Assembly: GCA_014055465.1 (NCBI GenBank) | Contig: WIAF01000006.1 | Coordinates: forward strand, 186,001 to 250,000 | DNA: 64,000 nucleotides | Direction: 5' to 3' | Source: Nitrospira sp. CR1.1 | GTDB lineage: Bacteria > Nitrospirota > Nitrospiria > Nitrospirales > Nitrospiraceae | Part shown: in pieces, positions 52,710 through 62,190 of the stretch | Layout of the letters: every line of letters begins with the position of its first letter | Numbering within the stretch: position 1 is the first letter of the stretch | Translations under genes and position numbers: made by a program | Notes under the pieces: generated by a model | The model's input: only the letters and a program-made list of their open reading frames with translations | Told to the model about the DNA's origin: nothing | Database searches by the model: none

Positions 52710-54536
52710 ATGGGATTACCGCCAATAACTGGTCGACCTTGGAAGGGAGCAGAGGCAGGCGTTCCCTGGTTGACTCTTGTTGGCGGATCCATGCTCTTGG
52801 CGCTGACTGTGCGGAGCCTGGCCCTCTATTCCATGTCCCAAACAGAATATTTCGAGACCCTCATCATCGATGAACAAATCTACCATGCATGGGCGGCGGA
52901 GCTTGCTGCGGGGACATACACATCGACCTGGGCCTACAAAACGTCTCCACTGCCTGCCTACGTCGTCGGAATCCTGTACATGGTCTTCCACCCGGACCCA
53001 GTGTACTTTCGGTTGCTCAACATTGGCCTGGGAACTGTCACGTGCGGGGTTCTCTACTTGTTGGGCAAAGAAATGGCCAACCGCCAGGCTGGCCTCTGTT
53101 CTGCCTTTCTAGCAGCACTCTACCAACCCTTCATTCTTTACAGCATTGTCCCACTCAAAACTGCCTTGGAAGTATTTCTGTTCTCCCTCACTGCCCTCTT
53201 GCTGGCGAGAGCACTGACGAGAAATGGTTCGTGGGGCTTCCTGCTGTTGGGACTAGCAACCGGATTACTGAACGCTACACGTGAAAACACCATTGTGTTC
53301 TCCGCCATTATCTTGTCGTTACTACTCTGGACTAACCTCCCTCGAAGCCGCGAGCCACTCAAACGCGTTGCCTCACAGGGCGGCACGTTCATGCTCGGGC
53401 TGCTCCTAGCCCTCACCCCTTTTATGGTTCGCAATTATGTTATCGCTGGAGAGCCGGTTCTCACTACACATCAAGGAGGCTTCAATTTCTACCTTGGCAA
53501 CCAACTCGACACCATGAATCCATTTTATCGCCCTGTGTCTTGGGCTTCATCCAATGCCGACGAACTTGAGATTCACTTCCGAATTGAAGCGAGCCGGCGG
53601 TTAGGGCATCTCGTTTCGCCTGGAGAATCCGAACGCTATTGGATTCACCAAGCGATTGATTCGGCACTCGCAAACCCTGCTACGTTTGCGGCAAAACAAA
53701 CCTATAAACTGCTTGCACTCCTCAATCCCGCGGAGGCCGGTGATCACTATGACATCGGGTTCCTAAGCCAATTCGCAAAGTTCTTCGCATTTCCGTTTCC
53801 GAGCTTCGGTATCATCATGCCGTTGGGAGTGGCGGGCTTGATCCTAAACTCCACATCTTCACGGGCGAAACTCGGCGTTGCTCTCCTCCTTGTAGGCTAT
53901 GCCCTCGCGCTACTGCCATTTCACATCAACGGCAGGTACCGGCTCCCGTTCGCCGTCATACTGCTACCCTTCGTCTTCATTTGCCTTGAGCACCTCGCAT
54001 ACTGTTTTCGCAAACGACATCTTGGCAGGAGTGCCGCTTGCGTACTTCTTGTCGGCCTTCTCGGGGCAACTGAATTTATCCCGATTCCCGGCGCAAATGA
54101 TCGGACAGCCTATCTCAATATTCACGCCTGGGTACTCTCACAAGCAGGCAAGGACAAGGACGCATTAGCGTATTGGGAGCGATCATCTTCAATGGACGGT
54201 ACATTTTCAGCATTTGCGAATCTCTCACTCGCCCGTCACGCCTTGCTCCACCAGACCACAGATACGGCACTGCGGTATTTATCCAAGATCTCCGATGATT
54301 CATACGCTGCAGCGACCAAGCACGAATTATTAGGCGACATATGGCACAGGCAAGGGAGGGCAATCGAAGCGCTGTTGGAATATGACCGCTCCCTTGAGAT
54401 CAACTACGGCAAACTTCAGGTGAGACAAAAACGTGTAGCGGTTTTGGAGGGAGTCGATAAAGAAAGAGCGATCAGTGAATCGCGAGTACTTGAGGCCATG
54501 AGGTCACTGTATGGTGTCCGGCAATCCAAACTTTAG
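52710..54536 (+). CDS. Integral-membrane glycosyltransferase (GT39/ArnT-like) with C-terminal helical repeats
   Basis: A 608-residue membrane protein. After an N-terminal helix (LVGGSMLLALTVRSLALYS) comes a periplasmic-type loop with an acidic pair (IIDEQIYHAWAAELA), similar in position to the DE motif of GT39/ArnT/PMT enzymes that move a sugar from a polyprenyl carrier. About ten helices follow. Residues about 460-600 are soluble, with repeats such as DALAYWERSSSMDGT and IEALLEYDRSLEI that look like TPR units, giving a protein-binding tail. Starts 31 bases after the GT2 gene, so probably one transcript. Target unknown. Confidence 0.75.
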   Translation: MGLPPITGRPWKGAEAGVPWLTLVGGSMLLALTVRSLALYSMSQTEYFETLIIDEQIYHAWAAELAAGTYTSTWAYKTSPLPAYVVGILYMVFHPDPVYFRLLNIGLGTVTCGVLYLLGKEMANRQAGLCSAFLAALYQPFILYSIVPLKTALEVFLFSLTALLLARALTRNGSWGFLLLGLATGLLNATRENTIVFSAIILSLLLWTNLPRSREPLKRVASQGGTFMLGLLLALTPFMVRNYVIAGEPVLTTHQGGFNFYLGNQLDTMNPFYRPVSWASSNADELEIHFRIEASRRLGHLVSPGESERYWIHQAIDSALANPATFAAKQTYKLLALLNPAEAGDHYDIGFLSQFAKFFAFPFPSFGIIMPLGVAGLILNSTSSRAKLGVALLLVGYALALLPFHINGRYRLPFAVILLPFVFICLEHLAYCFRKRHLGRSAACVLLVGLLGATEFIPIPGANDRTAYLNIHAWVLSQAGKDKDALAYWERSSSMDGTFSAFANLSLARHALLHQTTDTALRYLSKISDDSYAAATKHELLGDIWHRQGRAIEALLEYDRSLEINYGKLQVRQKRVAVLEGVDKERAISESRVLEAMRSLYGVRQSKL

Positions 54537-55058
54537 ATGTGTCATGTGTAAAATCAACTTGCGGTTCTGATCCTACACCTGCCAGAGCCGCCGGATTCCA
54601 TCGCCATCCACTCCTGGCGTTTGGCAGACATACAGGTCACTCACTTGGTGGATCCCGAGCAGGCGGGTTAACCGAGGAATGGGTTACCCCGCCGTCTTCC
54701 AATACGTGAGGAACAAGCATTTTCTGGCCCCTTGACTGGAGAGAGCCCCGGAACCGCCTTGGCTATCAGCTTTCTTGCGTTACTGACGTGAGACGCCCTG
54801 ATTCAGGGCGTCACCATTACAGGCACTCAGAAGCGACAGGAACGATTGACCCCACTTCGAGGAAGGCTACAAAACATGACGGGAACAAGGCTCTAAACTC
54901 CCATTTCCGGCCATCCAACCCCCACTAACTCAGGCTTTTCTCCATACCGACCCTCGCCAACTGGCGCACGCCTTAGCTTTTCTGGCTACTGTGTGGGGAG
55001 CACACAGCCGCGACAACAAGACTGCTTATCGACCGTTGATCTCTACCATCGCCTTGAG
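54537..55058. other. Convergent intergenic gap with palindrome
   Basis: Lies between two convergent genes. No supported coding sequence on either strand. GACGCCCTGA (54792-54801) and TCAGGGCGTC (54803-54812) form a near-perfect hairpin with almost no loop; this could be a terminator core (no T-tract) or a protein-binding or mobile-repeat site. Confidence 0.5.
54792..54812. repeat. 10-base inverted repeat
   Basis: GACGCCCTGA-T-TCAGGGCGTC, a 10-base perfect palindrome around a single T, in a gene-free gap. Whether it recurs in the genome cannot be seen from this window. Confidence 0.6.
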
Positions 55059-57524
55059 TCACATCCAATTATTGATCAGGAGAAACGGCGCCCAGAAACT
55101 CGGATGCTCATGGCCAGGCTGCGCGAGAATTTTTTGTTGCGCCCGCTGCAATGCCACGGCCTTGGTCACCGCAGGATCCTGAAGCCGTCGATAGAATTCT
55201 GTCACAAGGTCCGATGTGGCCTGATCATCGATGAACCAAAGGCTCGCCAGCGCGCTCCGTGCCCCCGCCTTTACTGCCACGCCGGCTAACCCCAATGCGG
55301 CCCGATCATCCCCCACGGCAGTCTCGCATGCGCTGAGGGTCAGCAATTCGAGAGGGGCTTGCCTGTACTGGAGTAACCCCACCAGCTGCGAGAGGCGGTC
55401 CATCGTAATCTTGTCATCGTAGGCCAGCAAAAATGAGTTATTGACATCACTCTCCACAACCCCGTGGGAAGCAATATGAACGATCCCGATTCCCTGCTCT
55501 TTCATTTCGCGTTCCATCGACGGCACAAGGAACTGGTTGTCCATCAACAGTTGCCCTCCGTAGATGGCTTTGATCGCTTGGACCTCCGTGCCAACATTGG
55601 GCAGCGCTGGAAAACCCTGCACGGATTCGGTCAAGCCCATGGAAAGCAGGTTAATTTTTCCTCGATCCAATGGGCGTGGATCGGTCAAATCCATGCTCGG
55701 AGTCACCGCAACCGCATATTTATCGACTACGAATTGGCGACCGTCGTGGAGCGCCGCCATGGGAATCGTACGCAGCGGCCCATCCGGCACCATCACCACC
55801 GTCGTAATGCCCATGGCCAGGAAATCCTGCTGCAGCGGAGCCATGAGCCAGCTGTAGAGAACCTGAGCTGATGAGAGGTAGTTCTGGGACCGCCGATCCT
55901 GCACGAGCCGTCGAAAAGTTCTGACCTCTTGAGTCAACGTGTCAGCATTCACCGGGACGCCGTAACGCCTGAGGCCACCGGTGGTGTTTACCAGCAGTTC
56001 GAGCCGGTCCTGCAACATAATGGGGTATACCACCGCGGTGTTGGCAGGCAGCAGTCCCCCGCCTCCCCTGGCATGGGCCGTCGCGACGCAGTCGTCGCGA
56101 AAATAGTCCTGGAGTTCAGCTGCACGAGAAGCCTCCACCGTGTCTCGAACCTGCACCAGCCATTGTTGGCTCTGCTCCGGAGAACCGGCTGCGGCTGCAC
56201 GACGTAGCAGGGTGTCTTCCACTTCGGTAAAGAGTGGAGCGACCGAATCACGGAAAGAATAATGGCGCCCCTGATACCCGACCGAATACTCATAACGAAT
56301 CGGCTTTAATACAGAGACCGCCCGCTGATACGCGCTCATCGCCTCGTCGTCTTTGCCGCTGGCCTTGAGCAGGCGAGCGGTCTGCCACTGCCAGCGGTAC
56401 AGTGATTCCGGTGCGTTGACTTTTTGCGCGGCAAAGCTGGCCTTGCGGGTAAAATCCAGAGCCTCACCGTATCGCCGCTCCTTCTCCAACAAGGAGCCGA
56501 GATATCCCCAGGCATAGGACTGGGCCCTGGCGTCCCCCAGGCGTGTGGCAACCTGGGCCGCCGCAACGAATGAGTCGGAGGCCTGTCGCAGAAGATTGCC
56601 GGCCGCCGGCTTGTACGCACCGGGTGCCTGAATCTTGCCGGACGCTTTCTCCTTCGGCTTAGTCGTAGCGGGAGGAGCCAGGCCGGCGCCCTGTCCAGCC
56701 CCTACACTCAGCCCGCGGCTTTTATCGGCGACCTGACGCTCTCCCTGGGCCATGAGCTTTGGCGTGGCGACAGCCGAGCGCAGATCATCATAGCCGAGAC
56801 CGACATTCAACAGCCCATAGGACTTGGCATAACTGTCTTGAAGAGTTTGCAGGTCCGCCGATGCCACGGCCAACGCCCGCTCCGATTCGGCGAACTGTTG
56901 GTTTTCCAGTAAGGCCATGGCCGCATTCGTTTGCGCAGTGGCTGCCAGAGCTGATTGATTCGTCTGAGTCGCAAGATTCTTGCTCTCGGCAAACACGTCA
57001 AGAGCCTCTGCAAACTCGCTGCGCGACGCAAGAACATTCCCCAGGTCGTTCAAGAGGCCGGCCACTAGCGCCGGTTTGTGTTCCTCCCGCGCAAGTTCAA
57101 GGGCTTTGGTCAAATGCTCGGCCGCTTGGGCACCTTTGCCGAGCGCATACGCGGCGCTGCCCAAACGCCCTAAGATCGTCGCCGTGAGGGCTCGGTTGCC
57201 GGTCTGTTCAGAAAGCTTCAGCGCTGTTTGCAATGTGACTTGCGCCCGTTTGATCTGGCCGCTCTGCTCTAATGCATGTGCGAGGTTAATAAGCGCCTGG
57301 CACTGCTGTTGTGGTTGTTGCTGCTGCTCATACAACCGGGCGGCCTCCATCCAATGCACGGCCGCCTGGGCGAAGGCGCCTTGCTGGAATTGAGCCTTTG
57401 CCTGCTGCATCTCTTGATCTGGAGACGTGGGAGCCGCGCTGCCAGAAAGTTCGACGGCGAGAGTTTGGCCTGAGATGGTCAAACACAGGCCGAATGTCAA
57501 ATATAACAGTCGTGCAAATCGCAT
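55059..57524 (-). CDS. Secreted TPR-CHAT protease
   Basis: An 821-residue protein. Signal peptide at the start (LLYLTFGLCLTISGQTLAVE). TPR repeats from about 35 to 430, for example FQQGAFAQAAVHWMEAARLY, then a spacer and the CHAT domain (about 520-821) with catalytic HIASHG (H687) and LSACETA (C733), both intact. The protein should be a periplasmic or outer-face caspase-like cysteine peptidase with a TPR scaffold. It is the last gene of a cluster with TpsA, TpsB, a DUF4384 protein and an LPP20-like protein; the gap to TpsA is only 48 bases. CHAT-TPR proteins in two-partner secretion loci have been noted in cyanobacteria, but the substrate is unknown. Confidence 0.9.
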   Translation of the reverse strand: MRFARLLYLTFGLCLTISGQTLAVELSGSAAPTSPDQEMQQAKAQFQQGAFAQAAVHWMEAARLYEQQQQPQQQCQALINLAHALEQSGQIKRAQVTLQTALKLSEQTGNRALTATILGRLGSAAYALGKGAQAAEHLTKALELAREEHKPALVAGLLNDLGNVLASRSEFAEALDVFAESKNLATQTNQSALAATAQTNAAMALLENQQFAESERALAVASADLQTLQDSYAKSYGLLNVGLGYDDLRSAVATPKLMAQGERQVADKSRGLSVGAGQGAGLAPPATTKPKEKASGKIQAPGAYKPAAGNLLRQASDSFVAAAQVATRLGDARAQSYAWGYLGSLLEKERRYGEALDFTRKASFAAQKVNAPESLYRWQWQTARLLKASGKDDEAMSAYQRAVSVLKPIRYEYSVGYQGRHYSFRDSVAPLFTEVEDTLLRRAAAAGSPEQSQQWLVQVRDTVEASRAAELQDYFRDDCVATAHARGGGGLLPANTAVVYPIMLQDRLELLVNTTGGLRRYGVPVNADTLTQEVRTFRRLVQDRRSQNYLSSAQVLYSWLMAPLQQDFLAMGITTVVMVPDGPLRTIPMAALHDGRQFVVDKYAVAVTPSMDLTDPRPLDRGKINLLSMGLTESVQGFPALPNVGTEVQAIKAIYGGQLLMDNQFLVPSMEREMKEQGIGIVHIASHGVVESDVNNSFLLAYDDKITMDRLSQLVGLLQYRQAPLELLTLSACETAVGDDRAALGLAGVAVKAGARSALASLWFIDDQATSDLVTEFYRRLQDPAVTKAVALQRAQQKILAQPGHEHPSFWAPFLLINNWM

Positions 57525-57572
57525 GACGTCCTCCTAGCTGGAGACGGTCCCTTCAAGGTCATCGAATGCTGC

Positions 57573-59999
57573 TCACTTGACCTCAAGCCGACAATCCTGT
57601 GCAAGCGCGATGAAGCTCATCACATCGGGACGCACGGTCAACACCTTCGGCGGACCGACCATGATACTGATCTCCGGCACAGTGTCGCGTGCGCCCGTTA
57701 TCGGATCACCCTCCAACAACGTCGGAGCCGACAAGTAGCGCCCGGGCTGCGAGGGAGCACTATCCCGATTCAGCTGCGCAAAGCTGCTGAACTGGCCATC
57801 TTTCACTGCCGCGCATTTGTCGGCCAGCAATCGCGGGACGGCAACGGACCCCTGGGGAGCAGCCACAGCCCTCGGATACTGGACGGCGGACGAAAGACCG
57901 ATAGTTCCATTCGCACCAGGTGGAAGGACCACGCCAGGTGACGTGACATCAACAAGGGCCTGCACACTTGAATTAAGTAACGACGCCACGATAGTTGTGC
58001 TTCCAACACGGTTGGCGGTCACCACGATCGGACTACTGGTCGTACTATTCGCCGGGATTGTGACCAAGTCGTTGACGCTCGCGATCGAAGGATCAGAGCT
58101 TCTAAGCAGGACTGTCAGATCCCGTTTGAACGACTCCTTCAAAACAACTGAGATTGAACCAGAGCTTCCGGTTTTGAGTGAGAGATTCGGCGCAAGTGCG
58201 GTGAGCGGAGGCGGAGGCAACGCATTGACCACCACAGCGGCTGTTTGAGTCGAATTACCGGACTGGGCGCGTACTTGCACAGAACCTTCCGCCACACCGC
58301 GAACTGTGAACGAGGCACTGTTTGTGTTGGCGGGAATATCTACGAACGCGCGCTCCACCGTGGCAATGGTTGAATCGGAGGTCGCCAATGTAACTCGCAC
58401 CGTAGACGGCGCATTCCGGGGAAGAGTCACGATGACTGTTCCGGACTGTCCTTCCAAAATAGAAACGCCGCTCAACGAGCCAAGCGACATGGGTGTAACC
58501 TGCATAGACCTGTCCACAGTGACTCCGTTGAGCGATGCCCGAATGGTAGCTAAGCCCACGTTAACGCTTGTCACTTCAATCGGGGCCGACGATGTCTCCC
58601 CAGCAGGGATAGTGACTCTTGACCTATTCAGAGTAGCTACCCCCGGAGTGAGACTGCTCAAAGTCACGTCAGTAGGGGTTGAAGACGTTCGATTTAGAGT
58701 AATCGTGAGAGTCCCGTTGAGCCCGAGCTCGACTGTCGAGGTAAGCGTTCCGGAGAATGCCAAGCGGGGTATGACAGCTATCGCCGCACTCCTCGCGAGA
58801 TTGCGGAGTGTCGCCGTGATTTGTGTAGAACCTTCTTTAACACCGGTCACCTGGATCGTTTTTGTTTGTTCTCCGGGATTAAAGGTAATGGTTGGGCCAG
58901 ACGGTGCAGTGGTTGCCGCGCCAGCATTTGAATTACTGAGCGTCACTGTTTCAGTTATTTCGGCTGGTTTATTTAAAGAGATGGTTACCGTGGTGGTTTG
59001 GCCCTCTTCAATCGTCAGATTCGGTGATATCGTACTGAGGACTGGTTCTGTTACAACCTTAACGAGGCTGGATTGGACAATTTTCTGCGAGCCTGATGGC
59101 GTTTGAATACTTGCAGGCGCCGGGATGGTTTGTACCGTGCCATTGGGACCTGCATCGAGCGCGGCGAAAGAGTTCCCGGGGTTCATGGTGATACTCCCCT
59201 CCCTGAGCTCGGTCAGCCCAAGAGACTTGACATTAACTTCACCGCCATAGCCCAAAAAATCACGAACTATATCTTTAGAGTCTCCAGATCCTACTTCGCG
59301 CCTTGAAAATACGATTGTGTCGCTGTCAACCCCACCCACACTAGCTACTTGCACGGTACCGTTTGGTGCGATTAGCTGCGCTTCGTCTATCGTAATGGGG
59401 CCACCAATAACTGAGAGCGTTTGCCCTGATCCAACCTTTAACTGGCTTCCAGAAATAGTGAGGGGAGCTTGATGAGCGCCTTGCAGAAAACCGAATGACG
59501 AGACTGGAAAACTTGAGAGTATTTCTCCACCGCTGACAGATCGCGTATTAAATACCCCTGCATCACTAAAGACCAAATAGTGGGCCGTGCTGAAATACGC
59601 AGATCCGCCGATATTCAGTTTAGCCGTAGGTGCAAACACGATTCCATTTGGATTGACGAAATAAAAATTCGTCCAGCCGGTTGCCTGCAAAGTTCCGTCT
59701 ATGAATGACTGAGATCCTGTGACGCGGCTGATTACATTACTCGCTCCTTCAGGTCTGACAAAATTTGCCGTGTCCTTCGCTGCGAGATTAAATTGGCTGA
59801 AGCTATGAAACAGATTTTGTCCACTTCGCGTACCCCCTCCAATATCAATCCGGTTTCCCGAAAGCTCTGCTACCTTAGTTCCAAGTCCATTGGCTGAAAT
59901 GGCTGTAGTAGTTTGGGCCTGGACGTATGGCGAGAGAGAAGCCACAAGCACTAGGCCGACCAGCCAACTGACACTATAGGATCTGTAAAGAACTAGCAT
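57573..59999 (-). CDS. TpsA-type exoprotein with four Ig-like repeats
   Basis: An 808-residue protein with signal peptide (WLVGLVLVASLSPYVQA) and an N-terminal TPS secretion domain: NLFHSFSQFNLAAKDTANF and the NPNGI motif (116-120). A short stretch of helix-forming sequence leads to about four 90-residue Ig-like repeats (about 310-700) of alike layout, each with VTLxSxxxxxATV and xVTxVxxGxxxIxAxL. The end (about 705-808) has CAAVKDGQFSSFAQL and RYLSAPTLLEGDP, similar to the C-terminal tail of cyanobacterial-type TpsA proteins. It would be exported by the TpsB gene upstream. Most TpsA proteins are far longer beta-helices, so this is compact. An adhesin role is inferred. Confidence 0.85.
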   Translation of the reverse strand: MLVLYRSYSVSWLVGLVLVASLSPYVQAQTTTAISANGLGTKVAELSGNRIDIGGGTRSGQNLFHSFSQFNLAAKDTANFVRPEGASNVISRVTGSQSFIDGTLQATGWTNFYFVNPNGIVFAPTAKLNIGGSAYFSTAHYLVFSDAGVFNTRSVSGGEILSSFPVSSFGFLQGAHQAPLTISGSQLKVGSGQTLSVIGGPITIDEAQLIAPNGTVQVASVGGVDSDTIVFSRREVGSGDSKDIVRDFLGYGGEVNVKSLGLTELREGSITMNPGNSFAALDAGPNGTVQTIPAPASIQTPSGSQKIVQSSLVKVVTEPVLSTISPNLTIEEGQTTTVTISLNKPAEITETVTLSNSNAGAATTAPSGPTITFNPGEQTKTIQVTGVKEGSTQITATLRNLARSAAIAVIPRLAFSGTLTSTVELGLNGTLTITLNRTSSTPTDVTLSSLTPGVATLNRSRVTIPAGETSSAPIEVTSVNVGLATIRASLNGVTVDRSMQVTPMSLGSLSGVSILEGQSGTVIVTLPRNAPSTVRVTLATSDSTIATVERAFVDIPANTNSASFTVRGVAEGSVQVRAQSGNSTQTAAVVVNALPPPPLTALAPNLSLKTGSSGSISVVLKESFKRDLTVLLRSSDPSIASVNDLVTIPANSTTSSPIVVTANRVGSTTIVASLLNSSVQALVDVTSPGVVLPPGANGTIGLSSAVQYPRAVAAPQGSVAVPRLLADKCAAVKDGQFSSFAQLNRDSAPSQPGRYLSAPTLLEGDPITGARDTVPEISIMVGPPKVLTVRPDVMSFIALAQDCRLEVK

Positions 60000-60078
60000 G
60001 GCCGATCCTCCTTAACCACTTCCTTGGGCTCGCATCGGCAAAGCAGTTACACCTGACCGATGAGCAGACTTCCCATGA

Positions 60079-61803
60079 TCAAAACGCCTCAACCACCAGC
60101 TGCAGATGCACGCCATGATCTTGCAAATTATCGCGGCCTGTATCAAATTTTCTAAGTTGTTTACCCCAGTAGATTTCAAATCGGCTGCCCCGCCAGAAGT
60201 TCCAGATGGCGCCGATGCCGGCACTGGAGAGCGTCTTTGGAGGACTCGTGGGAGTGGACACATTCGTTTCCCACCCATGGCCGATATCGAAAAACGGTGC
60301 GAGAAAGACCGTATCCACGCCGGCCTTCGTTGTATAGACCGGGACTCGGAGTTCGATCGACCCGATCGCCGCGTTATCGCGGATCAAGGTGTACTCCCGA
60401 TAGCCGCGGACACTGTACCGGCCTCCAACCGCCACCTGTTCGAGCGGAAACAGATGGTCATTTGACAATTGAACGAGACCGCGACCCACCAACTGTGTCC
60501 GCCAGAAGGGTAATTGCCGGATCAACTGGGCCTGCCCGAGCCAGGAAAAGAACCGGGCATCGGGTAGATTCGGATCTGCATTCGCTGTGGCGCCCATGGC
60601 GCCGATGCCGACTGAAAATCGCGATGAAGCGGAAATCACCTGATCAACCGACCGGCGCGTGTACTCCTGACCAAACCGCAACGCCATCACACGAAACTTC
60701 CCATCGGGAGACCCGGCAATGAATTCAAAGGGTTGTCCCAACAGGAAACTCTTGTTTCGCTCATGTTCACCGGTCAAGGTGAGGGCAAATTCCTGATCGA
60801 CTTTGCGATAGACCGGATGGCGCAGGGAGATGCCAAAAATCTCCGCCTTGTTCCGAATATCCAGCTCTTCAAACGGGTCTTCCTTGACGGTAAAATCAAA
60901 CCGTCGATATTGAAGGGCGACTGTCGTGTCATACCGATTCACAGGAATCGCATAACTGAAATTGAGAATGGGGTCGACTCCGGCCGATCTTCCGTACTGC
61001 AGACTCAACTGGTCGCCGAATCCGAAAAGATTTTGGTGCGCGAGGGTGATAAACCCCTGCTCGGCCCCGACCGTGGGCGATTGAAAGTTATTGAATTCCA
61101 GCCAGGCTTTCAGGGGATTAGCCTCCGCCACCCGAACATTCAATGCGCTTTCGCCCCGCGAGAGACCGGGACGCAACTCCGCATTGATGCGTTGAATGCG
61201 GGGATCACCTTGCAATAACTGTAACCGCTCCTGCAACGTTCCGACATTGAGCGGGGGGCCGGCTGCCGCATCGATTCGACTTTGAAAATACGACGGGCGA
61301 AACCAGCGCGCATCTTCCACCTTGATCTCTGCCAGTTTCCCTTCGACAACCTGCACGGTCAGAATGCCATCCGTCACTGTTTGCTCAGGGATAAGGGCGC
61401 CGGAGGTCACATATCCGCGATTGACATAGTAGTACGTGAGGGCCAACCGTAGACTTTCGAGTTCCTCCGCCGTGACGTCGCGATTGGTATAGGGCCCCGT
61501 GACCTCACTCAGTTGTTGCGAGGTGAATGCCGTGTTCCCAATCAAGCGTACTTCCTTGACAAAGATCTTGGGGCCAGTAATCGGCTCACCGGCAACGGGT
61601 GGCGCCGGTGGCGGCACTTCAAGCACAGGGGGCTGAGCTGGCGGAGGCTCAATCGGTAACTGTGGAGGTTTCGGCGGCAGTGGCACCCCGACCTGCGCAT
61701 GCAGAGGCATCGCACACAACAGAACGTGGAACCCGAGCAAGATTCCTACGCCCCATGCGATCGGGATAGGCCTCATCCGTTTCTGCCGGTATGCCAGCTT
61801 CAT
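60079..61803 (-). CDS. TpsB (ShlB/FhaC-type) outer-membrane transporter
   Basis: A 574-residue transporter of the Omp85/TpsB class. Signal peptide (IAWGVGILLGFHVLLCAMPL), then Pro-rich linker (VGVPLPPKPPQLPIEPPPAQ), then POTRA domains including GPKIFVKEVRLIGNTAF and ELESLRLALTYYYVNRGYV. The C-terminal half is a 16-strand barrel ending at VEAF (terminal Phe), as is required. It exports the TpsA partner downstream, 79 bases after its stop. ATG 61803 chosen; an upstream Met at 61872 would put 23 residues before the signal peptide. Confidence 0.9.
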   Translation of the reverse strand: MKLAYRQKRMRPIPIAWGVGILLGFHVLLCAMPLHAQVGVPLPPKPPQLPIEPPPAQPPVLEVPPPAPPVAGEPITGPKIFVKEVRLIGNTAFTSQQLSEVTGPYTNRDVTAEELESLRLALTYYYVNRGYVTSGALIPEQTVTDGILTVQVVEGKLAEIKVEDARWFRPSYFQSRIDAAAGPPLNVGTLQERLQLLQGDPRIQRINAELRPGLSRGESALNVRVAEANPLKAWLEFNNFQSPTVGAEQGFITLAHQNLFGFGDQLSLQYGRSAGVDPILNFSYAIPVNRYDTTVALQYRRFDFTVKEDPFEELDIRNKAEIFGISLRHPVYRKVDQEFALTLTGEHERNKSFLLGQPFEFIAGSPDGKFRVMALRFGQEYTRRSVDQVISASSRFSVGIGAMGATANADPNLPDARFFSWLGQAQLIRQLPFWRTQLVGRGLVQLSNDHLFPLEQVAVGGRYSVRGYREYTLIRDNAAIGSIELRVPVYTTKAGVDTVFLAPFFDIGHGWETNVSTPTSPPKTLSSAGIGAIWNFWRGSRFEIYWGKQLRKFDTGRDNLQDHGVHLQLVVEAF

Positions 61804-62190
61804 AGCTTTCTCTACTCGATTCTCAATGGAACTGGCACCTCTGCAGAACACATGCCGTCGAATCGCGTGCAAATGGTTGCATTACTTACACCCCAATTAC
61901 TCCCCGAGGAGCGCGCAAAATCCGCCAAACTCCAGGGATGTGACACTGACGGTAGTATCCCCGGTGAATCACTTTGGATACAGTATACGTATCTCTTTTG
62001 ATACTTATCGTTGCGGGATATGGCGTGGCGGGAAGAGAAACGATGTGACGCTGAGATCAGTCCATCACGATGAAAATTATCAAACAGGTCGGGGGTGTGT
62101 GAACACTCGAGGGCCTGAATTCATTGCAGGCGCGATACTACCGTCAGCTACCGATGGATCGACTCACTACTTGCGGAATGTCTCGCGACA
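61804..62190. promoter_or_regulatory. Upstream region of TpsB gene with inverted repeat
   Basis: No gene. It carries CTGACGGTAGTATC (61946-61959) and its exact reverse complement GATACTACCGTCAG (62134-62147), 202 bases from end to end. On the minus strand TATACT near 61985 could be a -10 element for the tps genes, but the matching -35 is weak. Confidence 0.45.
61946..62147. repeat. 14-base inverted repeat pair bounding about 200 bases
   Basis: Perfect 14-base inverted repeats at both ends of a 202-base segment without coding potential, a MITE-like geometry. No target duplication is obvious (flanks TGACA and CTACC), so it could also be a pair of operator sites or a long-range hairpin. Confidence 0.4.
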
